Source: Diadema setosum
Lineage: Eukaryota; Echinodermata; Echinoidea; Diadematoida; Diadematidae
DNA: 64,000 nt
Assembly: GCF_964275005.1 (NCBI RefSeq)
Contig: NC_092686.1
Span: 43,336,333 to 43,400,332 of the forward strand
Direction: 5' to 3'
Below are positions 24,184 to 36,465 of the stretch, one piece after another. The position numbers were made by a program, and so were the translations under genes. How positions within the stretch are numbered: position 1 is the first letter of the stretch; each line of letters opens with the position of its first letter. Under the pieces are notes generated by a model that had not been told where the DNA came from, ran no database searches, and saw only the letters and a list, made by a program, of their open reading frames with translations.

Positions 24184-25432
24184 CTAGAAATGTCGCTATG
24201 GCGACTGATGCCTCCGCCATAATGCATGATTCTCCCAATACAATGTCTTCACAATGTGTGATGACAGTTTCACATAACTGGCAAAATATGGAAATGTCAG
24301 CTTTGTCAGAAATATCTTGAATGTTCACTTTTCTTGAACTGGGTTTGCTATAATTGTCTAAGAGTGCAGGTACACATATTTAGGGAAATGAGAATTTTTA
24401 TGACTTTTGACCGACCCTTTTATAATTTTTTTTTTTTTTTTGGGGGGGGGGGCATTGAAACCTGGCCTTTGACCTTTGACCTTCTGGATAGAAATTTCCC
24501 AGAAAATCTCCATTAGGTAATGCATGTATATATTAAGTTTTAAAGCTAACAATGCAAGCATTGCATATACTAGTATATGAGGGAAATAGTAAAATTTTGA
24601 GGAGTTGACCTTGACCTTTGACCCCCTGACTATTGACCCATGACCCCTAAATTCCCTAGATAATCCCTGCCAGTCAGTACATGCGTATGTACCAAGTTCC
24701 ATGAAGATACATTGAACCATTTGCGAGAAAAATGATATTGCAACATTTTCACCTAACCTTTGACCTTTTGACCTTTGACCCTATGACATGAAAGTCTCTC
24801 TGGAGAATCTTTATGCAGTAGTACATGTCTACACTAAGTTTCAAGAAAATACCTTCGGGCATTGCATAGATATGGGGGAAATAGCAACATTTTTAGCATT
24901 TGACCTTGACCTTTTGACCTTTGACCTCTTGACAATGTCACTAAAATCTACTCAACTAATTGCCCCATCATACATCATCCTTGGACCAAGTTTGGTGAAA
25001 GCTGCTTCATCCACTTTTGAGTTATTATCACGTAAACAGATAAATTTTAGGATTTGACCTTGATCTTTGACCTTTGACCTCTGTCCGATTTCACTATGAA
25101 ACTAATCAAGTAATTGTCCCATCATACATCATCCTCCAAAAAAGTTTGGTGAAATTTGCTCGATCCAGTCTTGAGTTATCGCGTAAACGGATACAATTTC
25201 ATGATTTGACCTTGACCTTTGACCTTTGGCCTTGGGCCGATTTCACCCAAAATCTAATCAAGTAATTGCCCCATCATACTTTATATGTGGACCAAGTTTG
25301 GTAAAATTCAAGTCAATATTACTCAAGTTATCGCGTAAACAAAAGCGGACGGACGTACGTACAGACGTACGTACGGACGGACGGACAACCCGAAAACATA
25401 ATGCCTCCGGCACCACTTCGTGGCGGAGGCAT
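24184..25432 (+). repeat. Repeat family I, copy 2
   Basis: Same head (ACTAGAAATGTCGCTATGG) and same hairpin plus A-run tail as the copy at 38. Six or more TGACCTTGACCTTTTGACCTTTGACC-type blocks, separated by modules such as CATCATACATCATCC..CCAAGTTTGGTGAAA repeated three times (about 24963, 25118, 25270). More diverged from the other two copies than they are from each other. Confidence 0.85.
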
Positions 25433-25439
25433 AAAAAAA

Positions 25440-25960
25440 AAAAAAAAAAAAAGCCGCTGAAAACTGCTTATCCAATAGTGACGAGCCAAAGGGGTAAAAT
25501 GGACTCAAAAGAGGCCTGAGCTTTCGATCCTAGCAGAATCTTCGTCAGAGGCGAATTGACAAACAGCAGGGAAAGCAATCACTATAAAGACTACATGCAA
25601 CAAGAACAGTCAGGGGAGGGCTAGAGACATAGAACAATCAATGAAAACAAAAGGGGAGAGTTGGAGGTCATGGGCAAGGAGCCCAACAGGTATGCAAAAG
25701 GGAGGGGTTTAAAGGACAGACAAAAGGCAGAGGAGGGTCAGTGGTGATCCCAAGGAACAAGGGGACAAACTTGGAAGGATAAGGATGAATAGGGAGGCAA
25801 CATCAAACAATAAGATAAGGAACAACAGAGGGATAAAGAAAGAAAAAGAGTGAAATAGCAACAGCAAGAGTGAGGAGGGGGGGGGGGAGGCTGAGCTAGC
25901 AGCGAGCCCTAACCTGGTATAGTATACCAAGAAGAGGCAACAAAATGAAAGTGAGAGTCA
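25440..25960 (-). mobile_element. Penelope-like element terminal fragment
   Basis: The minus strand carries CTCTGACGAAGATTCTGCTA then GGATCGAAAGCTCAGGCC (25550-25513), a phrase I associate with the terminal repeats of Penelope-like retroelements. It contains hammerhead-like core pieces: CTGACGA, a short stem GATTCT/AGGATC with loop GCT, then GAAA. Downstream of it lies a pyrimidine-rich strand running to about 25960. No reverse transcriptase or GIY-YIG coding is left here. Confidence 0.5.
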
Positions 25961-26302
25961 TAGAGCTTATTATACGTAAATGCAGCTCTATGGAGGTAAC
26001 CAACAAATGCAAGTTATCAAACATATCAAAGTGTATATAAAATGATAATGATAATGATTAAAAAAAATGATCTTGCAGAATTGACAGAAGAAAATACATG
26101 TACACATGTAGATACTCGTGAAAAAACAAATGAGCAAACAAAGAAACAATGAAATCTGTCTTATGTCGTCTACTCATACTACAAGTATGTCGGGGAGTGC
26201 AAGCACAAATTTTTCCCGATCAGGATCAGGACCGTCTGGTTTGGAAAATATGGCGACACGTGCGAACAACGTGTGCTGGAACACTCACTAATTTTAACTT
26301 CA

Positions 26303-26485
26303 TCAAAGCAGGCTACTTTGCCTTGTAATTACTGTGCTTTGATGACGGCCTCGCGAGTGCACGCGACTGCACCGTGCTGAAGATGACTGGGGATGTACCA
26401 CAGTACCAGCATTGTCAAACTCGTTTGGTGTCTGTTTGGATGTGGTCAGCGCGGCATCATCTCCCAGGCTCTGTGATCTTCTCAT
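26303..26485 (-). other. CpG-rich open frame, unassigned
   Basis: Sixty codons starting MRRSQSLGDDAALTTSKQTP, polar and Ser/Thr/Arg-rich, in a locally CpG-rich stretch (26180-26480). A plus-strand ATGGCG in good context lies at about 26249. I recognise no domain. It may be a first coding exon or a CpG-island shadow; there is no donor I would rely on. Confidence 0.25.
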
Positions 26486-26740
26486 AGCTGTACAGAATAC
26501 ATGGTAAGATTTCTCCCGTCTTGACTCAATGCATTGTCATCGATACATTGCTGATAACATCAGATAGTATTTCACGCCGTGATGATATTGAGATGTGAGG
26601 TTGAACATTGAGATGTGGGGAATACAACTGTAGGTATTTTTGTGTCAGTATAGTATATCGATTTTTAGTCATTAATATTGATACACTTATTGGGGCTTGA
26701 AGGTAATTATATAGACTGTTAGTCTGTTGTTGATTTCGAT

Positions 26741-26972
26741 AAGTTCATTATTCCGAAGGTTCGTTGTTCCAAAACACACACTTTTCCTATGCCTTATAGA
26801 TGTTTGTTAATCCGAAATGAAATAAGGTTTGTTAATCCGAAAATGAAATAAGGTTCGTTAATCCGAAAGTGAAAAGAAGGTGCATTCTAATGAGCCTTCA
26901 GAATTACGAACCTTATTTCATTTTTGGATATACGAATCTTCGGAAAAACGAACCTTCAGAATAACGAAGTTT
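26741..26972. mobile_element. MITE with GTTATTCCGAAGGTTCGTT ends
   Basis: Left AAGTTCATTATTCCGAAGG then TTCGTTGTTCC; right is the reverse complement of AAACTTCGTTATTCTGAAGG then TTCGTTTTTCC. About 30-bp inverted ends enclose short direct repeats of TTAATCCGAAA(A)TGAAATAAGGTT. No coding capacity. Confidence 0.7.
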
Positions 26973-27238
26973 AATGCCGTTGATTTTACGTCGATCATTG
27001 TGCTTAACGTACAGTTTTCCCATAAAAATCAGTCGTTCAATAAGTAATTTTATTGATGTTTTTACAATACAAAAAGTGGTGACCAATGCCATTCAGCGTG
27101 AAAATATCGACGAAAGAAGTCGTACAGGTGTACAATGGTAGGCTCTGAAAGTGGTCTAAGGCCTCATTGTATTTTTGTATAATCGTAGTTGTCATTGTCT
27201 TGGACAAAGCGTTGATTTCAAGATGACATGGCGTGCGC

Positions 27239-28182
27239 AAAGGCCGTGTCACACCTTTCCGCCTCCGGGCAAGCTACGCGGGCTTGTTGCGAGGAGGGAT
27301 TTTCCAGCACGCAGGAGAATTTTCCGGACAAGAATGTTTGCGAGTATCGCACACTTGTGTCTTACCTACTAGACGCATGCTACTTACCTTCTACTTGCGT
27401 GTATTCCGTGTGACCTGCGTGAGAGCTTTGAAACTGATTGTTTTGTTTTCTCTTACTAGCGACTTACGGGTACTGAGAAGTACCTGCGTTGGAGTTGTCT
27501 GCGAGGTGCTGCCTGCCGGTAAGGGTCTCCTACTGGTGTCCGCTGCGTGTACCTCTGCGAGCGAACCCCCACGAATCACTCGGAACAAGTTTTGAGCATG
27601 CTCAGGGCCTTGTCATACCGTATTTTGGGAAGTTTTGCGGCTTGACTTGCGTGAAAACAAATTTGATACCCGGAGCTCTCCGCAGTTGGTCCGCACCTGA
27701 CAGTACCGGCCCTTAGCGCGCATCTCGCCTGTAGTTGCCCGGAGGTGCGCACGCTAGTCCGATTTAACCGCAACCAAATTAGAGCATGACCAAAACTTTT
27801 TCCGGGTGAGTCGCGGGGATGCCCGGAGAGGTCCACGCAGAACGTGAGTAGGAGGCCTAGCGGCAGCACCTCGCAGGCAACTCCCACGCAGGTACTTCGC
27901 AGTCCCCGCATGCAGCCAAGATAATGACATTTTGCGGGACTTCTGCCATTCCTTTAGAGGAATTCCTTCACTAGTTGTCAGCCCCCACGCGACTGGTACT
28001 CAGGTCACCCAGTATACCCGCAAGTAGAATTTAAGTAGAACGCGTCCAGCAAGTAAGACACATATGCACTGACTCGCCCAAATCCTTGTCCGCCCTCAGA
28101 AATTGTCCAGTATGCTGGAAAATCCCTACACGCAACAAGCCCGCGTAGCTTGCCCGGAACGGAAAGGTGTGACAGGGCCTTA
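27239..28182. mobile_element. Foldback element A with arms of about 350 bp
   Basis: The left arm begins AAGGCCGTGTCACACCTTTCC (27240) and the right arm is its reverse complement, ending GGAAAGGTGTGACAGGGCCTT (28161-28181). Homology between the arms runs on through GGGCAAGCTACGCGGGCTTG, TGTGTCTTAC, TCTACTTGCG and GAGGTGCTGCC to about 27605 and 27785, with many substitutions. The element is strongly GC-rich against AT-rich flanks and has no coding frame. Its right end has been duplicated, and a second foldback interlocks with it. Confidence 0.75.
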
Positions 28183-28480
28183 AGTAAGACACATATGCAC
28201 TGACTCGCCCAAATCCTTGTCCGCCCTCAGAAATTGTCCAGTATGCTGGAAAATCCCTACACGCAACAAGCCCGCGTAGCTTGCCCGGAACGGAAAGGTG
28301 TGACAGGGCCTTAACATGGTTGCGGGTAAAAAGATTTGCGTGCGCACCTCCGGGCGACTACGGGTGAGATACGTGATAGGTACTGTCATGTGCGGGTCAT
28401 CTGCGGGGACCTCCGGGTAGTTTGTTCTTCGCAAGTCGCACGCAAGGCTTGCCTGTCACAAAGGTGTGACATGCAATGGC
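27609..28480. mobile_element. Foldback element B, interleaved with element A
   Basis: The left part 27609-27780 (AGGGCCTTGTCATACCG, then GCCCGGAGGTGCGCACGC, then ACCGCAACCA) is matched in reverse complement by 28313-28480 (GGTTGCGGGT, GCGTGCGCACCTCCGGGC, AGGTGTGACATGCAATGGCCTT). The order on the strand is A-left, B-left, A-right, B-right, so the two inverted pairs cross. Both share terminal AGGCCCTGTCACACC-like sequence and belong to one family. Confidence 0.65.
28051..28312 (+). repeat. Perfect tandem duplication of a 131-bp unit
   Basis: 28051-28181 and 28182-28312 appear identical, each running from AAGTAAGACACATATGCACT to GACAGGGCCTT. The unit is exactly the right end of foldback element A. 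Identity of this length implies a very recent duplication, or an assembly error. Confidence 0.85.
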
Positions 28481-31400
28481 CTTGTGCCGTGGAGTGCCCG
28501 CGTGCAGTTTCAGTTAGGACGGCTTTTAACATTGCATATACCAAAGCAATAAGCCAGTTCACAGTTAGCACTAGTCTGCAATGACCTCTCCAACCACAGA
28601 CTTTACAAAACATGGAATAGTCCTCAAGAAGAGCAGTTGAAAACAGCAATGCAGGAAGTGTTAATTTACATGTCAGTGAAGCATGAATGGCTTTTGTTAA
28701 TGTTGCTGAAAAGAATGTACATTCACCTGTAAATACCAATCTGCACCTGGTTCATTTACAATTACACAGTTGTCGTGAAGCCCTATCTAGGTTTTACCTA
28801 AGTTGCAAATCCATTTCGAGAGAAGGTCTGCAATGACCTTTATTTGCACATGCTCAGACTGTAACTGTGGACTGACTTATTGTCACCCTGTCTGCCTGTG
28901 GTTTTCCAACTATACGTACCTTTTACTCATATAGAGAATATAGATAATGATAACAGAATTATAGTTATAATTTGTTTGTAAAGTGCCTTTCCACCACGCC
29001 ATTGGGTACAAAACGAGTCTACAGATTACCTGAAGCGCTGGAATCAACCGTGCACATAATCCGTGTACATACATACCACTCCCTTGGGAGAAATCACGTC
29101 TAACGCATGCTATATATTCAACAATGCAATTCACAACATTTTCCTAGCAGCTACTGTATCTATTTATTCAACTTGGTAGAACATAATAAATATACATTTC
29201 TAGTATAAACATTATTCATAATCTGTCAAAAAAGATAATGAAATCGCAATTAGTGAAGACCTTATGATAGCCGTGTCGATGTATACGTCTCCACAAACAG
29301 ATGGTATTAGGTGTGTCCGACATACTTTGTGTGTATCAAGCAGCCTACCCTATACAATTTTTAAACATTGATTGCATGCACGCACATCACAAACGTTTAT
29401 TCACTTACCTCAGCTCGAGTGAAGAAAATGAAACTTCACAAAAATGTGATCATGTTTCAAAGCGATACTGTTATACTGCTTGGCGCTTTTATGGCACTAT
29501 GTCTTAACCCGTTCCATACTGAATTCTGGAATCCCCATGGTATAGTCTTAGTACATAGGTCACCCGGTTCCCGCAAGTACATGACATTACTTGTGCGAAG
29601 ATAAGTTGACATGGACATCCTAGATGGATAATTTTTAAGTGTAGCAATACGCACTGAAATGGCAGTAACAAGCTATTCAGAAATACTAACTGTTGAGTGC
29701 ATTATATGATATTGACTTAATGCAGGCATATACTCATGTATGATATTACAGTCGTGCATTTACCACATAACACACCCCATCCCCGCAATAAAAGTCGCCG
29801 CTCTCCCTCTCGTGTTCCCACCAATTAAAAAACAAACACAAAACCAAAAAGCAAACAAACAAACTTGATATCATCACTGTACAGTCATTCCTAGTTTAAG
29901 TTACTGCTGATTTAGCCAAAGTTCAATGACTTTTGACCTTGAACCTGATTGAGGAATGGAATTTTGCCCAAAATCTAATCAACGCAGATCTCTACACCTC
30001 ATGTATACACCTAGGCCAAGCACAAACGCACGCTCGCCCACACACACACACACACACACAATTGCACCAACAAAAAATGCGTGACAGACGGATGGACAAC
30101 TCGAAAACATATCATTTCTGAAAACTTAAGTCGATAAATTCATGATGATAATGACAATGAAGATAACGTCAATGATAGCAAATTATTTGTATTATGATGA
30201 CGATAAATATTACGGCATCACTAGAGAAGCAATCGCATAGATTAGGGCTTAGATGGGATTTGCGTTTCCCTTGTGAAAGAATATAAGCACTTTTGAAATA
30301 ATTATTTTATCTCGGTTTCTCGTCCAGTAAAGAAAGATCTAAAGTGGAATGCAGAAATTTCCTTTTGCCTGTCAAAGGAAAGTGGAAATTGATGAATCTG
30401 AAGAGGTTCTGATCTCCTGGTGCCACAAAGTGTAATTAGGTAAATTGACATACGACCAACGTACCATGACTATTGGAATGCTTCTAGAACTGCAAAGTCA
30501 TGCCCATTACGAAAGCTAAAGATAAAAGAAAAGAGTAATTTCATCAGGCATTTCGTCAGATTAATACTCAAAAAGGCACGTTGACTGCAGCCACTTTGTT
30601 TACGGGTTACACGCATCGATGCCCAACTTATTTAATGCGAAATACGCTCGTGGAATTACTGTATGACATGCCTCTGTCCTTACAGCTCTTCTTTATTCAC
30701 GGTGAGAGCTTTCTGCAGTTGTATTTGCCACCGTCCTCCCCATTTCGCATCAACCCATCTAATCTAGGAGATAGATCACTGTATGAAATCACACCCTGAC
30801 ACGTTCGAACTGCTTTAAAAGGCATTTTAAGCGCCATTGTATATCCTTGACAGGTCGCTGATAATGATGTGACGTCACAAATACTTTAATGACTATCTCT
30901 AATATTCATTCATTTCTAAACATGTAAATTGTTTTGTTTGCCCGACTTACATATCATCCGATGACCATTTATGAAATTGTGTTGCCTCTGTTATCTTCTA
31001 CTCTCGCTCTAGTGGAGGGGCCAGATTTAGAAAGTTTCACAATAACCACTTTGCACAGAACATCATTAAATGATGTATTTTTTTTTAACAGAGAGCATAA
31101 TATAACATTAATATTCATATCGGTAAAGTCTGTAAATGGTCACATAATACTCCAGTGCGTGTTGATAGAATTTCTTAAATGCATCAAATCATAAACAAGA
31201 ATTATTTTACACATCCTGACCATACACTTCAGGAATTCCTTCGTTCGAGATTAACGCAAGTCGGAATCTTATAGACAATTGCATTCTTATTTTCAAAGTC
31301 CCGTACCAGTTTCAAAAGCTGTCTTTTTTTTTTCATAATAGTTTATTAGAAGAGTGACGCACGACGGTCTCATTTTATGTAATGATATTCCAAACTATGA

Positions 31401-32089
31401 ATCCGACTATTTTGATCCAAAATCAAATCATCACAGAATAAAAGAAAATTGATTGTAGCTATATACAAGTTCACATTTATATACGTTATGACTTGAGTGA
31501 ATCCGGCAGTATCAGTAGAATACATCAGTGAAAGTCTGAGAAAAAACGGACAATCAGTTCAAAAGTTATGAGTTTTCAAGTTTCTGTGCAGTTACCTCTG
31601 GATGAGAAGTCATAGGCCTACTACAAAAGTTTGTGGTGTCCGATTTTCCTCAAACTTTCATTGATGTGTTCAACTAATATTGGTGCATTCACTCTAGCCA
31701 CATTTGTTTTCAGATGAAGTTGTCCTTTAAAGGACATAATCGTGAATAAGTGCGCTCTTACATCTGTCGTTCCATTAATGTCATTTCTCGAGAATGTCAG
31801 ATCATTGTATTTTGCTTGTTTGAAAACGCGTATCTCACTTTATAAGTCGAAAGTTTGTTGTTTATTTTAAAATTGATTTTTAGGAGTGTTTGAATTGTAC
31901 TTCAATCAAATTTAACCCTATGTTCAAGATATGAATACAGTGATGATGTTCCGTCTGTCGTAATTTTTTATTCAATTTTATTACAACGGAATATTATTAG
32001 TATTAGTATTAGTATTGGTATAGTAGTAGTAGTATTCTTATCATTGTTGGTATTATTATTATTATTATTATTACTATTATCATCATTAC

Positions 32090-32143
<54 letters not shown>

Positions 32144-33041
32144 CATTATTACAGGAGCTGGTGGTACTATTCCTGTTCATTTTTGTGCCGTATTTGTCCT
32201 GCGCAATAAGGATGCAAAGTAAGTATCTTGGTAAATATTTCGACACGTTTCTCTATCGGAGAATCTTACTCTGCGATGAGGCTTAAAAATAGCTCAATAT
32301 CTAGATCAGTACGGCAGTAAAGACTTTCATGCTCTGTTCATTATGTGTTCAAGTGGAAGAGAGATAAAGACGTGCGAGTCCGTCAAAATGAGAAGGCGCT
32401 ACACTATGCTCATCATGTGTAATTTCCACGTTGAATTATTGACGTGGAGAACAATGCAATACTGGGCTAAGGTCGCGTTCTTTGCAAAAGTAGCAGCCAA
32501 TCACTAATTCTCGGGATGAAATGCAGTGCGAGTTATTAGCTTTTCCTATGGCGACTGAATTGCTTTCGATTGACAAGCACGGCTGCATTCTCTGCTTTTC
32601 AATATAATGTGAAGAGTCTAATGCGAGGATATCGCATTAAAGTGATATTAAACAGGAACATTTAAAGGACGCATCTACAACACAGCACGTTCATCTCAAA
32701 CAGGGAAATGGTCATTTTGAATGGATACGATTATGCACCTTTCTTCTTTTTCTTTTTTTGCACGATGGGGTTGTTTGATATCAAGCTCACGTTTATCTTC
32801 TTATACATCTTGTACATGTTCGAGGACATGAGTTGTTTATTATTTTGTTGGTTTGTTTGTGTTTGTTTGCACTCGACATCCCTCACAAACAAACGCCCAC
32901 ACATACACACCGACAAAATACATCCACATTTAATTATGTGCAAACAGGTAAACAGATGCTTCGAGTCAGATATATTATACTTCCAAGAATATCTGTCATC
33001 CAGCTGTAACCCAAGAATCACCACGTGTATCATTGTCTTTA
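28481..33041. other. Gene-free DNA with minor repeats
   Basis: No gene recognised. It contains a worn tail of repeat family I at about 29925-30110 (TTTTGACCTTGAACCTGATT ... GACGGATGGACAACTCGAAA), an (AC)n run at 30041-30060, and an (ATT)n array at about 32050-32150. Short open frames at 30581-30799 and 30934-31194 resemble nothing known to me. Confidence 0.4.
32050..32150. repeat. (ATT)n microsatellite
   Basis: About 30 TTA units with a few C interruptions. It is the source of the Asn- or Leu-rich spurious frames on both strands. Confidence 0.9.
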
Positions 33042-33539
33042 ATGCGATGTCCTATTCCTGACGGCACTTTTACATGTTTACCTCTTTGTCTGTTTCTGTT
33101 TCTTTGTATCGTTGGTGCGCTGATAGATAATACATGTCTGCTTGTTAGTTGTAAAACTATACACGTGGACGGAAAGGCTATTCAACCTGAGCTGAAGGTT
33201 TCTGAGCTATTACCCAACCAAGCGACGGTTAGACAACTACTCTGCCAAATTCCAGGTATGAAGACTATATTTATTTTGTTTGAAATTGTATACCTTATTC
33301 ATCAAATCTATGTAATATTAGACATGACTGTCATGAGGAATTTCAAATTTATAACATCTTTTTGATTTGACAGCAGAGAAGAAGAAGAAGCAAGTGATCC
33401 TGCAATGATAATAATTTTCTTTTCTTCGCCGTAGTACTCACGTATCAACGTAGAGCTAAATCCTATTATAATGTATTGTGATACACTATACAATTACATT
33501 GTATGTACTGGCTTGTATGATTCTATAATGTATGTGACA

Positions 33540-33576
<37 letters not shown>

Positions 33577-35646
33577 CAATCAACCAGGTAATCTACTAGT
33601 AGGCCTATACAAAGCTGAAACCAATTGACACCTTTGTTATTACTAATATCATGACTATATTACATTATAAAAGATTTACGCACACACACATATTATGTGT
33701 TCGTAATTTTTTTATGATTATGATGTAATATAGTCATGATATTATATTTATGCATGTGCGTGTGCGTGTGTATACAGTGTATGTTTGAAGAAAAAAAAAT
33801 ATCTCTATATTTGATTTTGCCTTCTCAGCTTGCTATTTTAACCCATGTAAACCTGGGTGTGCGTGCCATGAAACTCAAGACGGGTTTCGTTGCGAGTGTC
33901 AACACATCAGTGTCACTGTTCCAACTGTCAGCGATGCCGGTGAGTGGTTGATTTGCAGTTGCGCCTTCCATTCTGTAAAGTATTAATGTCTTCATTGCCG
34001 AATTGCCCAGACGAACGGAGTTTGATGCAGCTAAATACTGACAATGACTGAGTCTATTGACTGTGTGCATGCGATTACTATAAGAATCAATATCTTTGAA
34101 ATGAAAAGGAGACGGACAAAGGCTAAAGTCAATGTTACCAGAAACTCTTCGAACCATTTCGAACGCTTCGAACCGTTGTTTTGTATTTGACTGTAGCTGA
34201 TTTAATTTCGTTTTGAACCCCTTGAATCCGAAAAAACAATTTTAGCCCGTCTCAGCTTATTGCATTTTGTTTCTGTTGAAATTGTATAGATCGGCGTAAA
34301 CTCACAATTCTATCACATTTCGTTGATTTTTTTTTTTTATTCTATTTCGTATGTCATCATTTTCAGGCACACCTGATAACTGCACGGAACTTCACACTTT
34401 GACTGGCGCGAATTATTCATGGGGCCTTCCGTCATTCGGAAATAACAACATCACTGATGTTGACTTTTCCGTCAAGGTGAAAGCAGCGGCCGTCGTTGTT
34501 CTTTCGACGAAACAGGGACCTCCAGGTAACGTCGTATATGAAATAGGTAAGAGGAAAATTCCTTTGTTTTGTCAGTCTCTAGAACCTCTCCCTAGTTCAT
34601 GGAGAACCGGTATAAAGAGGTCTTTCGAAGCAGAGACTTTTATTTGAATTCTGTCAGGTATCTTTCGTTACTTCTGTATCTACAGTGTATACAAACAACA
34701 GACATAAAGATATTTGGTCGATTTCAAAGACCAAGGAATTTAATTTGTTTCAATATCAGGTATTTCTTTCTATAAGACCTCTTTTAATCTTCTTTTAATA
34801 CTGTTGTAACTATGTTCCAGTTAGGGTCCGGAGATTAACTATTCAAGCGCAAGACATAGGGTATAACATTAAGTCTCGAGACAAAAATAATTGCGCCACT
34901 TTAAAAAGAAAATGCTTCTTCTTCGACTCCAAAAATATTTTTGTTACATACATTCTGATACAAAAGCAGATTGTTATCACATGTCATTCCTAAAACCGAA
35001 CAGCACTATAGCTCATTCTCCGAGCTCCATTTTGTACTATGTTATATTCAGCTGAGCTGTGCTATTTCACTGTCAGTAGTAGCCTACCATGTATGTGGTG
35101 CGTTCAATAGTTCACTTGACTCGACAGCAAGAGCTTTTTACCCCTCTGCTGTCTAGGATCATTCATATCAATCAATCTGTGATGCGCTTTTTAATCACTC
35201 AAGAGCACTTACGGAATCTAATTTTGCTGATGTCATTCCTTCTCAGCTATACACTACAGTAGTATACATAAGTTGATGCTACGCTGCGTTATACAGATTG
35301 TCGGTAATTTTATCCTCTTACTTTCCTCTCCGTTTCGGGCGTTTCATTCATGCCAGTTATCGGAGGTCACGGTGATACGCAAACAGCTTTCCGCCGATGC
35401 GATCCCACTTGCAATACATTTTACAAAAAGGATGGAGAGTTTCTGAGCAAGAACAGCTTCAGCCGATTTCGCGTAACCCTGGATACGGGACAGCTTAGCA
35501 TGTTTCGTCACGGCGAGTCTGTTCCATACATGACAGGAAGAGACGAGAAACCAGTGGTGAGGGCGTCATTTATTGGTTACCAAACTCGAACCCATGATGG
35601 GGTATGGTTGTTTCATGGCCCGTGTGATCAGTATGCAATAAACTGA
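33042..35646 (+). CDS. Secreted EGF-like / FAMeT-domain protein, four exons, complete
   Basis: Predicted secreted protein of 264 residues; function unknown. Exons 33042-33255, 33829-33939, 34367-34546 and 35357-35646, all GT-AG and all phase 1, so exons 2 and 3 are symmetric modules. The start is ATG 33042 (the frame opens earlier only with TTG). Residues 12-27 (LPLCLFLFLCIVGA) form a signal peptide. Residues 37-72 (CKTIHVDGKAIQPE...RQLLCQIPA) look like a degenerate PAN/apple segment. Exon 2 is an EGF-like module with Cys 73, 78, 82, 84, 93 and 95 (GFRCEC). Residues 115-260 fit the farnesoic acid O-methyltransferase-like domain (Methyltransf_FA, PF12248): TDVDFSVKVKAAAVVVLS, VVYEIVIGGHGDTQTAFRR, RFRVTL, GVWLFHGPC. 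Despite its name, that domain is usually a non-enzymatic extracellular module. Stop TGA after QYAIN; a LINE begins about 45 bp later. Confidence 0.85.
33543..33576. repeat. (TG)n microsatellite in intron 1 of the FAMeT gene
   Basis: About 16 perfect GT units, followed by GTGACAATCAACC. Confidence 0.85.
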
Positions 35647-35689
35647 ATAAGTAGAATTGTTGGTGTCATGAATTATCTGAAACATATAT

Positions 35690-36432
35690 TTCCTTTAAAG
35701 ATTCTTCTAACCATGTACCATACAATGATTCCCCCACATTTAACGTATTGTGCAATTATGGGGTCATAGTTCGTTATATTGAATCGTGTTTCGATGTTAC
35801 AAAAGCGTGCAATAAGAATACTCTGTAATGTAAATCCGTTTGCACACACTGCAGAACTGTTTCAGAAAATTTTGAAAATTGATCAAATTGTGCAATTACA
35901 AGTGGCTGCATTTGTGTTTTCATACTTTAAAGGTGTCTTACCTGTCACGTTCCGTAATTTGTTTACCCCAAATAGTGCAATCCATGCCTACAACACTAGA
36001 CGTGCCAACGAGATATGTTTACCTTTTTACAGATATAAGTTCTCAAAGACTGCAATTAGATACACTGGAGCAAAATGCTGGAATGAGTTACCAACTTTTA
36101 TTAAAGAGAGTCCAACACTATCATCTTTTAATCGTAAATACAAAATGTTTTTAATCCAAAGTGCAATTGAGTAATTATTGTAATGATTTTGCCATTTTCC
36201 CCTTTTTTATTGTTGATGTTTCTTTGTTGTTTTTGTTCGTTAATGTACATGTATATTAATTGATGGAAATTGCGTCCTATTTATTGTTCGTAAGGGAATC
36301 GGCCTCGATAGGCTTCATACGGCCTTTACTGATCCCTCACGTGCTATGTTTGTATATACTTTTCTTTTCTGTTTTATTGTGAACGTGATGTTTTCTTTTT
36401 AGCATGTGAAATAAATTTGAATTTGACCTTTT
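35690..36432 (+). mobile_element. LINE 3' fragment (CR1/L2-group), 5'-truncated
   Basis: The plus frame 35779-36174 reads LQKRAIRILCNVNPFAHTAE, then AYNTRRANEICLP, TGAKCWNELPTFIKES and FNRKYKMFL, the typical extreme C-terminus of CR1/L2/Jockey-group ORF2 proteins. PPHLTYCAIMGS just upstream belongs to the same protein. After the stop there is about 250 bp of 3' UTR ending GAAATAAATTTGAATTTGA, a short 3' repeat tail of the kind these clades carry. The frame is intact for 131 codons, so this is a fairly young truncated copy. Confidence 0.88.
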
Positions 36433-36465
36433 TTTTTTAAAATAATAACATGAAATTGTCAATCG

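Noticed and set aside
31968-32246. Asn-rich (or Leu-rich) protein frame
   Set aside because: Translation of an (ATT)n microsatellite.
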